A stretch of 64,000 nucleotides of DNA from Bacteroidales bacterium UBA3709 (GTDB lineage Bacteria > Bacteroidota > Bacteroidia > Bacteroidales > UBA932): the NCBI GenBank assembly GCA_002372015.1, contig DFIA01000033.1, positions 1-64,000 of the forward strand, written 5' to 3'. Shown here piece after piece: positions 1 to 8,425 of this stretch. Both the position numbers and the translations under genes were made by a program. Position 1 is the stretch's first letter; each line of letters starts with the position of its first letter. The notes under the pieces are model-generated. The model was given only the letters and a program-made list of their open reading frames with translations. It ran no database searches and was not told where the DNA came from.

Positions 1-2
1 AC

Positions 3-1004
3 GGTTTCTTGTTGGGCGAAGTAGATTTATTGAAGAGCGATAAGTGTATAACGGTAACCGATTACAATCTGCACTCCATACCAGAAGATATAGAGCCAGA
101 CAAGGCTACTTCTATTATAGTAGATTCTTTGAAAGCCAAGGTGGCGGCACAATTTACTAAACGCTATGGTGTTTCTATGTTTGATGTGATAGACACCATA
201 AAAGCTCCTTTGTCTGTAACTATGGATTCTGCCGGCTTTAATCCTTTTGCCTACGATGTGGCCAAGGCTATATTTAATGTTGGATATTTTAGCCGCAAAG
301 TTGCCGATACGGCTCGTTTAGTGTCGGTAGTTCCTAATGGCGTGGTTAGGATGGGGCTACCTACAGGCCCTATAACTTACAGCGATGTGTTTAACTCACT
401 TTCTCTTGGTAGAGATTCTCGGAATAATCCAGGCTATCAGTTAGTAATCTTTTATTTGAGCGGGAAGGAACTTAAACGAATATGCGAATTTAATGTATCT
501 GCTGCTGGGAGTAATCCTGATACATATTTAAATTTTTATGGACTTAACTATACATATAACTCTTTGATGCCCGGCTTTTTTAGAGTTAATAAGGTGTATG
601 TGCATGGCAAAGAGGTAGAATCTTCGCAGCTATATCCGGTGGTTACAGACTTTTATACGGCCAGCAGTATCAGCCTTGCGAGGGAAAAATCTTATGGTTT
701 ACTGACAATTATCCCTAAGTCTGATGCTGGGGTAGAAATATCGGATTTAGATATGTATTGTACTTTGAGGGGCGATATTCCCGGTTGGAATCTTAAATAT
801 GCAGATGTTTCTGAGTGGTATGCCTATGCTTTGTATTTACGAGATAAGGTTATTCTAAACGATTCGTACCCAATACCTGCCGGAAAAGATGTAAGAAGTT
901 ACGTGCCATATCTTATTCTATTGGCAATAATTGCAGCCATAGCTTTACTGATTAAAATCAGGCGCAAGCAACGCAAGAATAGGAGCGTTAGGTTTGTAGC
1001 TTAG
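3..1004 (+). CDS. 5'-nucleotidase C-terminal domain protein, membrane anchored (5' end outside window)
   Basis: The reading frame is open to the left edge, so the N-terminal metallophosphatase half lies outside the window. What is seen matches the C-terminal substrate domain of the UshA/5'-nucleotidase family, with the segment LPTGPITYSDVFNSLSLG followed by a stretch that resembles the adenine-stacking region. These enzymes hydrolyse nucleotides and related phosphoesters outside the cytoplasm. The last 40 residues hold a hydrophobic helix (YLILLAIIAAIALLIKI) and a basic tail RRKQRKNR. This suggests a C-terminal membrane anchor with the enzyme domain in the periplasm. A second family member at 30938-32725 is a lipoprotein instead. 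It converges on birA, with only 5 bases between the two stop codons. Confidence 0.8.
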   Translation, partial: GFLLGEVDLLKSDKCITVTDYNLHSIPEDIEPDKATSIIVDSLKAKVAAQFTKRYGVSMFDVIDTIKAPLSVTMDSAGFNPFAYDVAKAIFNVGYFSRKVADTARLVSVVPNGVVRMGLPTGPITYSDVFNSLSLGRDSRNNPGYQLVIFYLSGKELKRICEFNVSAAGSNPDTYLNFYGLNYTYNSLMPGFFRVNKVYVHGKEVESSQLYPVVTDFYTASSISLAREKSYGLLTIIPKSDAGVEISDLDMYCTLRGDIPGWNLKYADVSEWYAYALYLRDKVILNDSYPIPAGKDVRSYVPYLILLAIIAAIALLIKIRRKQRKNRSVRFVA

Positions 1005-1009
1005 AGTTC

Positions 1010-1783
1010 TTATAGAACGTATGCAATTTCTTTAAAGGCAAATGCCTTTTTTGTGCCGTTGCGGTATTCTAAAATTATGCAGGCGTTTTGGTTGATGCCA
1101 ATTATACGGGCTTCAACTCTTTTGTTCTCTGCTGTTTCTATATAGTTGTGCCATTCTCCTTTGCGGTACAGCTTGTTAAGATATTCTGAGTAGAGCAAGT
1201 TGTAGGTGCCGGTGGCATTGAACTCTTCTTTTGCCCGATTGTAGTAATCGAAGATATTTCTGACCAAAACTTCCAGCTCGTCTTTGAGGCTTAAATTGTT
1301 TTGCAATTCATTTAGTTTCTCAAGTTCCAGAATCAGCGAGGTTGGATTTGGCAGATCTTCTGGAAAGGTACGTTGGTTTATGTTGAGCCCAATGCCGCAT
1401 ACACTTGCGCTGAGGTATTCTCCTGAAATGCTGTGTTCTATTAAGATACCACATATTTTGTTGTTGAGTGCATATATATCGTTAGGCCACTTTATTTGAG
1501 TTGTTACTCCTTTCTTTTTAAGATAGCTCTCAATACCCAAGGTAATTATGACCGATACTATAAACTGGTCTTTTGCAAGGATAAAGTCTGGTTTTAACAG
1601 TATGGAAAAGGTTAAATTCTGGGCCTTGGCGGCCTTCCATACATTGCCTCTTTGGCCTCTGCCGGCAGTTTGGAACTCTGCAGCCCATACTGTTTTGTCT
1701 TTCTCAGAAGGTATGCCTTCTAAAGCTCTGTTATTTGTGGAGTCTGTTACTTTCATCCACCGTATATCTAATTTTTTTGTCAT
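1010..1783 (-). CDS. birA: biotin--[acetyl-CoA-carboxylase] ligase
   Basis: Attaches biotin to the carrier protein of biotin-dependent carboxylases through biotinyl-AMP. The protein carries the GRGQRG biotin/ATP loop near residue 43, the KWPNDI motif near residue 100 and the GIGLNIN segment, and ends in a small C-terminal SH3-like domain. The N-terminal DNA-binding domain of the E. coli repressor form is missing, so this is a monofunctional ligase. I chose the ATG at 1783 (MTKKLDIRW) over an in-frame TTG five codons upstream, because the similarity begins there. It is transcribed away from rsfS; a minus-strand TAACTTTG at 1846-1853 may be its -7 element. Confidence 0.92.
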   Translation of the reverse strand: MTKKLDIRWMKVTDSTNNRALEGIPSEKDKTVWAAEFQTAGRGQRGNVWKAAKAQNLTFSILLKPDFILAKDQFIVSVIITLGIESYLKKKGVTTQIKWPNDIYALNNKICGILIEHSISGEYLSASVCGIGLNINQRTFPEDLPNPTSLILELEKLNELQNNLSLKDELEVLVRNIFDYYNRAKEEFNATGTYNLLYSEYLNKLYRKGEWHNYIETAENKRVEARIIGINQNACIILEYRNGTKKAFAFKEIAYVL

Positions 1784-1817
1784 ATTGTCTTTTGGCAAAA
1801 AATTTGAATATTTTACT

Positions 1818-1825
1818 TATATTTG
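1818..1825 (+). promoter_or_regulatory. predicted -7 element of the rsfS-ftsH promoter
   Basis: TATATTTG fits the Bacteroidota -7 consensus TAnnTTTG and lies about 43 bases before rsfS. A TTTG at 1791-1794 could be the -33 element, although the 23-base spacer is longer than usual. A minus-strand TAACTTTG at 1846-1853 would serve birA, making this a divergent promoter region. Confidence 0.45.
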
Positions 1826-1867
1826 AAAGATTATTGATTTATGTGCAAAGTTAGCAAATAGACTGAT

Positions 1868-2224
1868 ATGGTATTGAAGAAGTTGGATGATATAGCAGTT
1901 ATTGTTGATGCTATATTGGAAAAGAAAGGGCAGAATGTAGTATCTCTGGATTTGAGAAAAGAGGGTAGTGGCATCTGCGATTTTTTTGTAATCTGTAATG
2001 CAGATTCTACAACAAATGTTGCTGCAATAGCAGACAATATAGAAGAACAAATGATAGTAAAACTCGGGAAAAAGGTGCTGAGGTCTCAGGGCAAAGAAAA
2101 CCGTTTCTGGGTAATTCAGGATTATGGAGATATAGTAGTTCATGTATTCCAAACTGAATACAGAAATTTCTATCGTTTAGAAGAATTGTGGAACGATTGT
2201 AAAAAGAAAATTTACGAGGATTGA
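1868..2224 (+). CDS. rsfS: ribosome silencing factor RsfS
   Basis: A 118-residue protein of the RsfS/Iojap family. It binds ribosomal protein L14 and blocks subunit joining when nutrients are short. Visible family features are the stretch around KKGQNVVSLDLRK, the conserved CDFFVICNADS core, and the C-terminal WVIQDYGDIVVHVF segment with its conserved tryptophan, aspartate and histidine. Full length for the family. It stands 6 bases before ftsH, an arrangement I recognise from other Bacteroidota, so the two are probably co-transcribed. Confidence 0.93.
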   Translation: MVLKKLDDIAVIVDAILEKKGQNVVSLDLRKEGSGICDFFVICNADSTTNVAAIADNIEEQMIVKLGKKVLRSQGKENRFWVIQDYGDIVVHVFQTEYRNFYRLEELWNDCKKKIYED

Positions 2225-2230
2225 TAGTAT

Positions 2231-4153
2231 ATGGCAACTAAGCAGACAAAAAAGAACCCGATTTCTTTAGCTGCACTGATTTATATTCCATTGGTGCTGT
2301 TTCTTATTTATCTGTTTTTCAACTATAAAGGCGGTAACCCTATAAAAGTTGAGTGGTGGGAGGTAAAGGAGAGTATGATAGCGGCTGGAGATGTAGAAAA
2401 GATAGAGTATTTTACAAACGAGTATAAGGGTAATGTTATACTGAAAAAAGACAGGCTCAATAGTTACAAAGACAAGTTCGGGGGTAAGACTCCAACTTTT
2501 ACCAATTTGTTTTATTTTCAGGTACCATCTTCTTTTGATGCGGAGAAAGAATTTAGTGAAATCAGGGAGTCTCTTCCGGAGGATAAAAAATTTAAGTATT
2601 CATTTGAAGTATCGCCAGACTACTTGGGAAATATACTGAGTTGGTTATGGCCTTTGCTGTTATTTGTGTTTATGATATATCTCTTCGGCAGCTTGACTCG
2701 TAAAATGAGCGGTATGGGAAGTGGTGGCGGAAGTGGTGGCGGCATTTTTTCAGTGGGAAAAAGTCAGGCTAAAGTTTTTGATAAAAACAGCAAGGTTAAA
2801 GTTACATTTAAGGATGTTGCCGGCTTAGAGGAGGCTAAGGTTGAGATAATGGAGATTGTTGATTTTCTCAAGAATCCGGCAAAATACACCAATCTCGGCG
2901 GTAAAATTCCTAAGGGAGCTCTTTTGATAGGCCCTCCTGGCACAGGTAAAACTTTGTTGGCTAAGGCCGTAGCAGGAGAAGCCAATGTGCCTTTCTTTTC
3001 TATGAGCGGTTCCGATTTTGTGGAAATGTTTGTTGGTGTGGGAGCTTCGAGAGTAAGAGATTTGTTTAAGCAGGCAAAAGAAAAAGCCCCGTGTATAGTG
3101 TTTATAGACGAGATAGATGCAGTGGGGCGTGCTCGCGGAAAGAATGTGGGCTTTTCTTCTAATGATGAGAGAGAAAATACACTTAATCAGCTGCTTACAG
3201 AAATGGATGGCTTTGGCACCAACAGCGGAGTGATTATTCTTGCAGCCACCAACCGTGCAGATATTTTAGATAAGGCCCTTATGCGTGCAGGGCGTTTCGA
3301 CCGTCAGATTACAATAGATTTGCCAGAGCTTAAAGACAGAGAATCTATATTCAATGTTCATCTGAAGAAGCTGAAACTGGCTCCGGAGATTAACCTGTCG
3401 TTTCTTGCAAAACAGACTCCCGGCTTTTCCGGTGCAGATATAGCCAATGTTTGCAACGAGGCTGCACTGATAGCGGCACGTCATGATAAAAAGTTTGTAG
3501 ATAAGCAAGATTTTTTAGACGCGATAGACAGAATAATTGGCGGTCTTGAGAGAAAAAGCAAGATAATACCTCCTACTGAAAAGCGTACCATAGCTTTTCA
3601 TGAGGCAGGACATGCTACCGTTAGTTGGTTTTTACCGAATGCCAATCCTCTGCTCAAAGTAACAATAATACCAAGGGGTAAGGCATTAGGGGCAGCCTGG
3701 TATGTGCCTGAGGAGAGGCAAATTATGACCAAAGAGCAAATGATGGATGAAATGGCAAGCCTGATAGGAGGCAGGGTTGCAGAAGAGATTATTAACAACA
3801 AAATATCTTCCGGAGCACTCAACGATTTGGAGAGGTTGACAAAAATGGCGTATGCTATGGTGGCCTATTACGGAATGAGCGATAAGTTGGGCAATGTATC
3901 GTGGTACAACTTCCAAGAAGATGGTTATAATCTTTCTAAGCCATTCAGTGAGAAAACAGCTGAAATGGTGGATGCAGAAACCAAGGTGTTGATAGACAAG
4001 GCTCATCAGATGGCAAAAGAGGTACTTGAATCTCACATGTCTGGATTTAAGGAACTGGCTGCCTTGCTGTTGGAAAAAGAAGTGATTTTTGCGGAAGATT
4101 TGGAGAGAATTTATGGGCCGAGAGTAGCAGCTGATTCTGAGATAAAGGCATAA
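2231..4153 (+). CDS. ftsH: ATP-dependent zinc metalloprotease FtsH
   Basis: Membrane-bound AAA+ protease that pulls out and degrades misfolded membrane proteins and short-lived regulators. Layout of the 640 residues: a first transmembrane helix (about 12-30), a periplasmic domain, a second helix (about 135-153), a glycine/serine-rich linker, then the AAA module with Walker A GPPGTGKT at 234-241, Walker B FIDEID near 291 and the arginine finger segment MRAGRFDRQ near 351. The zinc site HEAGH is at 457-461. All catalytic residues are present. Followed after 58 bases by cdsA, so a membrane biogenesis operon is likely. Confidence 0.97.
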   Translation: MATKQTKKNPISLAALIYIPLVLFLIYLFFNYKGGNPIKVEWWEVKESMIAAGDVEKIEYFTNEYKGNVILKKDRLNSYKDKFGGKTPTFTNLFYFQVPSSFDAEKEFSEIRESLPEDKKFKYSFEVSPDYLGNILSWLWPLLLFVFMIYLFGSLTRKMSGMGSGGGSGGGIFSVGKSQAKVFDKNSKVKVTFKDVAGLEEAKVEIMEIVDFLKNPAKYTNLGGKIPKGALLIGPPGTGKTLLAKAVAGEANVPFFSMSGSDFVEMFVGVGASRVRDLFKQAKEKAPCIVFIDEIDAVGRARGKNVGFSSNDERENTLNQLLTEMDGFGTNSGVIILAATNRADILDKALMRAGRFDRQITIDLPELKDRESIFNVHLKKLKLAPEINLSFLAKQTPGFSGADIANVCNEAALIAARHDKKFVDKQDFLDAIDRIIGGLERKSKIIPPTEKRTIAFHEAGHATVSWFLPNANPLLKVTIIPRGKALGAAWYVPEERQIMTKEQMMDEMASLIGGRVAEEIINNKISSGALNDLERLTKMAYAMVAYYGMSDKLGNVSWYNFQEDGYNLSKPFSEKTAEMVDAETKVLIDKAHQMAKEVLESHMSGFKELAALLLEKEVIFAEDLERIYGPRVAADSEIKA

Positions 4154-4211
4154 ATTTGACACAAATACAGGCTCCGATTTGAAGCATTATAAAAATAGGG
4201 AATAAACGTAT

Positions 4212-5078
4212 ATGAAAGAATTGGTGATAAGAACAATAAGCGGCAGTGTTTTTGTAATTTTAACTCTTGCCTCTTTGGTAATAGCCCCCTCTAATCCAAT
4301 TCCTTTTGTAGTATTGTTTTCTTTATACCTCATGCGCACTGTGTATGAGTATCTAAGGCTGACTCTGGGTAAATCGCATGTAGCTCAGAAAGTTGTAGGA
4401 ATCTGTGCTTCGCTCCTTGTATTTCTTATCGGTGCATATTTTGGGGCTGGGGCAAAGGGTATGTCTGTGATGTGGTTTTTGTGTATTTTTGCGATAATGT
4501 TATTGATAGTGCTATCGTTATTAGCATTGATACTTGATCTGTTTGCCAAAGATAGTGGCGGGGTGGTTTATGTTTGGTCTTCTTTTCTCTACATAGGTAT
4601 TCCTTTTGCTCTTTTAGCTATGATGGCTGATTTTATAGACGGATATAGCGGTTGGAAAATAGCCTCGTTGCTGATTATTATGTGGAGTGGCGATGTAGGA
4701 GCCTATTGTATAGGTACGGCCTTTGGGCAGGGCAAGAACGGGCATAAGCTGATGCCGTCTGTATCTCCTAAAAAATCGTGGGAAGGGGTGTTTGGCGCAC
4801 TTGTTTTTTCTATGGCATCTGCAATTATTTTAAGGGCTTGTGGGGTGCTTCTTCCTGCATACGGATTTTTACTCAGCACTTTGTTTGGCTTTCTTGTGTG
4901 CGTAGCGAGTATTTTGGGCGATTTGGCAGAGAGTAAGCTCAAGAGAAAGTTTCAGGTTAAAGATTCTGGTAAGATAATGCCCGGACACGGGGGCTTTTTA
5001 GATAGGTTCGACAGCGGGCTTGTGGCTTTTCCTGTTGCAGCTCTGTTTTATTTTTTAGTCTTTTTCTTTCATGGTTAA
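4212..5078 (+). CDS. cdsA: phosphatidate cytidylyltransferase
   Basis: Makes CDP-diacylglycerol from phosphatidate and CTP, the branch point of phospholipid synthesis, in the inner membrane. The 288-residue protein is strongly hydrophobic, with about eight membrane segments. Its C-terminal part carries the family signature: SKLKRKFQVKDSG followed by PGHGGFLDRFDS, including the conserved KD and HGG. Followed after 15 bases by psd, which acts further along the same pathway. Confidence 0.95.
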   Translation: MKELVIRTISGSVFVILTLASLVIAPSNPIPFVVLFSLYLMRTVYEYLRLTLGKSHVAQKVVGICASLLVFLIGAYFGAGAKGMSVMWFLCIFAIMLLIVLSLLALILDLFAKDSGGVVYVWSSFLYIGIPFALLAMMADFIDGYSGWKIASLLIIMWSGDVGAYCIGTAFGQGKNGHKLMPSVSPKKSWEGVFGALVFSMASAIILRACGVLLPAYGFLLSTLFGFLVCVASILGDLAESKLKRKFQVKDSGKIMPGHGGFLDRFDSGLVAFPVAALFYFLVFFFHG

Positions 5079-5093
5079 ACAAACAGTGTTATT

Positions 5094-5750
5094 ATGATAC
5101 ATAAAGAAGGTAGAGTATCTGTATTACTCACGTTTTTCTTATTTGCGATTGTAGTGCTGGTTCTGCTGCTTTCTTTTGGAGCTAACTTTATAACAATACC
5201 TTTGACTGTGGTTCTATCCGGCTTGTTTTGCTTTATAGCCTATTTTTTTCGCGATCCAAAACGTGCAGTTATAGACAGTGAATCAGATGAGGTATTGTCG
5301 GCAGCAGATGGTGAGGTGGTAATTATCAAAGAGGTAGAAGAAAATGAGTTTCTGCATTCCATGTGTATTCAAGTTTCTGTTTTTATGAGCGTATATAGCG
5401 TTCATGTTAATTATTATCCTGTTGGCGGTAAGGTGGTCTATAGCCGGCATCATCATGGCAACTACTTTGTGGCCTGGCATCCTAAATCTTCTGAGAAAAA
5501 CGAGAGAACTTCTGTTGGAATAGAAATGGAGAATGGTACGACTATTCTTCTTAGGCAAATAGCAGGATATGTGGCACGCAGGATAGTTTGCTATGCCCAA
5601 GAGGGCAATGCTATATCCAAAGGTCAAGAAATGGGCTTTATAAAATTTGGTAGCCGAGTAGATTTCTTTTTGCCGCTAAACTCAGAAATACTGGTAAAAG
5701 AGGGCGAGAAGGTAAGTGCTTGCAGAAGCGTTATAGCAAGGGTAAGATAA
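5094..5750 (+). CDS. psd: phosphatidylserine decarboxylase family protein
   Basis: Converts phosphatidylserine to phosphatidylethanolamine, the main bacterial phospholipid. The 218-residue protein is the short form common in Bacteroidota. It has one or two N-terminal membrane helices (about 8-50), the conserved FFRDPKR segment and a histidine-rich core (VHVNYYP, HHHGNY). The self-cleavage site is Gly186-Ser187 in KFGSRVD, where the serine becomes the pyruvoyl cofactor. Its stop codon directly abuts the stop of the convergent rpe, with no base between them. Confidence 0.93.
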   Translation: MIHKEGRVSVLLTFFLFAIVVLVLLLSFGANFITIPLTVVLSGLFCFIAYFFRDPKRAVIDSESDEVLSAADGEVVIIKEVEENEFLHSMCIQVSVFMSVYSVHVNYYPVGGKVVYSRHHHGNYFVAWHPKSSEKNERTSVGIEMENGTTILLRQIAGYVARRIVCYAQEGNAISKGQEMGFIKFGSRVDFFLPLNSEILVKEGEKVSACRSVIARVR

Positions 5751-6404
5751 TCAAATACCGCCTTGCAGTTTCTTGATGGTTTCTGCCGGATTTGCAGAAG
5801 AAAATACCGCATTGCCGGCCACAACGATGTCTGCACCGGCCGTTGCTACTTCTTCTATATTATTTAATCCAATTCCTCCATCTACCTCAATTAGGCATTT
5901 AGGGTTGTTGAGTTCTATCAGCTTTCTTAATTCAGAAATTTTTTCTGTGGAGTAGGGTATGTATTTCTGCCCTCCAAATCCGGGATTCACGCTCATTATC
6001 AGAATGTAATCTGAAATTCTTACAATATTTTCCAGCAGCTTTACAGAAGTATGTGGATTGATGGCCACTCCGGCCTTCATACCTAATTCCTTTATTCTGT
6101 TTATGGTTCTGTCTAAATGTGTACAGGCTTCGTAATGAACACAGATAGAGCTAATACCGAGGCTGTGGTATTCTTCAAAGAATTTCTGGGGTTCTACAAT
6201 CATCAAATGCGCCTCTACAGGTATTTTGGCATTTGCACAAATTGTTTTTATCAGTGGTGTGCCGTATGAAATATTTGGCACAAATACTCCGTCCATTATA
6301 TCTAAATGGAAAATATCGGCATTGGCGTTTACAATTTCTATATCTTTTGCAAGGTTGGCAAAATTTGCCGAAAGCATGGAGGGGGCAACTATCATTCGTT
6401 TCAT
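5751..6404 (-). CDS. rpe: ribulose-phosphate 3-epimerase
   Basis: Interconverts ribulose 5-phosphate and xylulose 5-phosphate in the pentose phosphate pathway. A 217-residue TIM barrel with the expected motifs: APSMLSANF at the N terminus, FHLDIMDGVFVPN with the metal-binding histidine and aspartate, EAHLMI, the MSVNPGFGGQ loop, and EVDGGI near the C terminus. Full length. Last gene of the minus-strand run lptD-fbp-rpe, 15 bases behind fbp. Confidence 0.96.
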   Translation of the reverse strand: MKRMIVAPSMLSANFANLAKDIEIVNANADIFHLDIMDGVFVPNISYGTPLIKTICANAKIPVEAHLMIVEPQKFFEEYHSLGISSICVHYEACTHLDRTINRIKELGMKAGVAINPHTSVKLLENIVRISDYILIMSVNPGFGGQKYIPYSTEKISELRKLIELNNPKCLIEVDGGIGLNNIEEVATAGADIVVAGNAVFSSANPAETIKKLQGGI

Positions 6405-6419
6405 GTTTTGAAACCTTAT

Positions 6420-8396
6420 TTATTTGAAACTTTCTGAAATATAGCCGTTCTTGTAGGCGTTTAAGAGCTCAGTAAGGTCTTCTACCTGTTTTTGGAGAAG
6501 TTTGCCGTTATCTGTATCTCTCACCTTTAGCCTGTGCGAAGCAGAAGAGTCTACAACTGTAACGCTTTCTATATCGTCGCAATTAGCTACGGCACTGCTT
6601 GTGTTGGTGAAAGGGCTAAGGCGTACTATATGCATACCTTTAGAGTTGAAAATGAGGGAGTATCCTGCTATGCCGGTGCTTGATTGATAGGCCCTGCTAA
6701 AGCCTCCGTCTATAACCATCAGCTTGCCATCTGCTTTTAGCGGCAGCTCGCCTTCTTTGGCTTTTACCGGAACGTGCCCGTTTATGATGTGGGCATCGGG
6801 TCCTGTAATGCCGAATTCATCCATAATCATATCGCACACGCCTGGCTCCGTTCTGTATTTGTAATACCAGCCTTTTTCTTCGTGATGGGTAGCTTTATCT
6901 GAGTTGAAATATCTTTCAAATGTAGTCATTGCAGATTTATCGAACTGAGGAGAATCTGGGCCGCACCACAGATACCAGAAATAATCTACCAGAGCCTCAT
7001 TGCTTTTGAAAAGATTAGTTTTTCTGCTTAGTTTAAACTCCTTGCGAGCTTTTCTTACAGTAAAATCTATTCTGTTGTACAGAGCCTTGCCACTGAGATA
7101 TTCTATGCCATCTTCTGTAGGAGTTAGAACTGAGCGGAATGTTTTGTCTTGATTCATTGGAATAGAGGCATGGAACAGGAGGTTGTTGTTGTAGCACAAA
7201 TACATGGAGCCTACTTGATAGAGGAAGTCTATGTGCCTTTGGAGCCTTTCGCTTCTCTTGAAGCCTTCTGCCAGTTGTCTTATTACCTTTTCTTCTTCTT
7301 CTGTTAGTGTGTAAGGGGCTTCTTCGGTTACTGTAGGAGACTGTACTCCGGCTATTGTGTGCAGGAGATTCCTGCTCTCCATCTTGTATTCAGGATGTCT
7401 GGCAATTATCTGATATTCAAGCTTGAACTGAATTATAGCAATGGCCTTATGCATCATGGCAACAAGTAGGGCTTCTTTATCGTCGTAGGTTTCGCTGCCG
7501 CCCTTGCCCATCTTAGGCATAAAAGCATCAAGCGGGGTATCTTTGTATGTATCTTGAGCAAAGATTGCAAGAGACAATAGGTTGATACCATAGCCATTTT
7601 CCAGAGTATCCAAATTGGCATACCTGAGCGAAATTCTCACAACATTGGCAATGCAAGCCAAGTTACCGTTTGCAGCTCCCATCCAGAGCATATCGTGATT
7701 ACCCCACTGTATATCTACCTTGTGATAAGTTAGTAGTCTGTCTAATATAACTTCTGCACCAGGGCCTCTGTCGTATATATCTCCAATTATGTGCAGGTGG
7801 TCTATTACTAACCGTTGTATGGTATTGGCAATAGCTACTATAAAATCTTCTGCCTGCCCCGATTCTATTATAGATTTGAAAATGCTGCTGAGGTAATCGG
7901 CCTTATTGGCATCTTCTGAATTTTCGTTCATCAGTTCGAGAATGATATAGCTATACTGAGCCGGCAAGGCTTTTCTTACCTTAGAACGGGTATATTTTTC
8001 TCCAGCCTTTCTGGTAACCTTTATCAGGCGTGATAAATTGAGCAGATACCACTCGTCTAATTCTGCCGAATTGCCGTCTAATTCGAGGCCTAATTCTTTC
8101 TTTTTAAGCTGAATGCTCTCTTTTGGGTAATAGATGAGAGTGCAGAGTTTGTTTATCTGCTGGCTGTCTAAGGTATCTTTGAATGCCAATGAAACTTTTT
8201 CTCTGATGCTGCCGGAGGCATTTTTGAGAACATGTATAAAGGCTTCATACTCTCCGTGAATATCTGCCATAAAATGTTCTGTGCCTTTTGGGAGGCTCAT
8301 TATGGCTTTAAGATTCATTATTTCTGTTGCTGTAGATGCTGCATCAGGAAACTTCTTTGATAGAAGTTCGAGATAATCTAACTTACTGTTTTCCAC
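6420..8396 (-). CDS. fbp: fructose-1,6-bisphosphatase class III
   Basis: Hydrolyses fructose 1,6-bisphosphate to fructose 6-phosphate in gluconeogenesis. At 658 residues this is the large class III enzyme of Bacteroidota and Firmicutes, unrelated to the E. coli enzyme. Metallophosphoesterase motifs are clear: FMADIHGEYEAF, GDIYDRGPG and WGNHDMLWMG, with a late histidine in INGHVPVKAKEGELP. The start codon is GTG; I see no in-frame ATG between it and lptD. It lies 29 bases downstream of lptD and is probably co-transcribed with it. Confidence 0.96.
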   Translation of the reverse strand: MENSKLDYLELLSKKFPDAASTATEIMNLKAIMSLPKGTEHFMADIHGEYEAFIHVLKNASGSIREKVSLAFKDTLDSQQINKLCTLIYYPKESIQLKKKELGLELDGNSAELDEWYLLNLSRLIKVTRKAGEKYTRSKVRKALPAQYSYIILELMNENSEDANKADYLSSIFKSIIESGQAEDFIVAIANTIQRLVIDHLHIIGDIYDRGPGAEVILDRLLTYHKVDIQWGNHDMLWMGAANGNLACIANVVRISLRYANLDTLENGYGINLLSLAIFAQDTYKDTPLDAFMPKMGKGGSETYDDKEALLVAMMHKAIAIIQFKLEYQIIARHPEYKMESRNLLHTIAGVQSPTVTEEAPYTLTEEEEKVIRQLAEGFKRSERLQRHIDFLYQVGSMYLCYNNNLLFHASIPMNQDKTFRSVLTPTEDGIEYLSGKALYNRIDFTVRKARKEFKLSRKTNLFKSNEALVDYFWYLWCGPDSPQFDKSAMTTFERYFNSDKATHHEEKGWYYKYRTEPGVCDMIMDEFGITGPDAHIINGHVPVKAKEGELPLKADGKLMVIDGGFSRAYQSSTGIAGYSLIFNSKGMHIVRLSPFTNTSSAVANCDDIESVTVVDSSASHRLKVRDTDNGKLLQKQVEDLTELLNAYKNGYISESFK

Positions 8397-8425
8397 GATG
8401 TTTTTATTTTATAGTTATTATTGAA

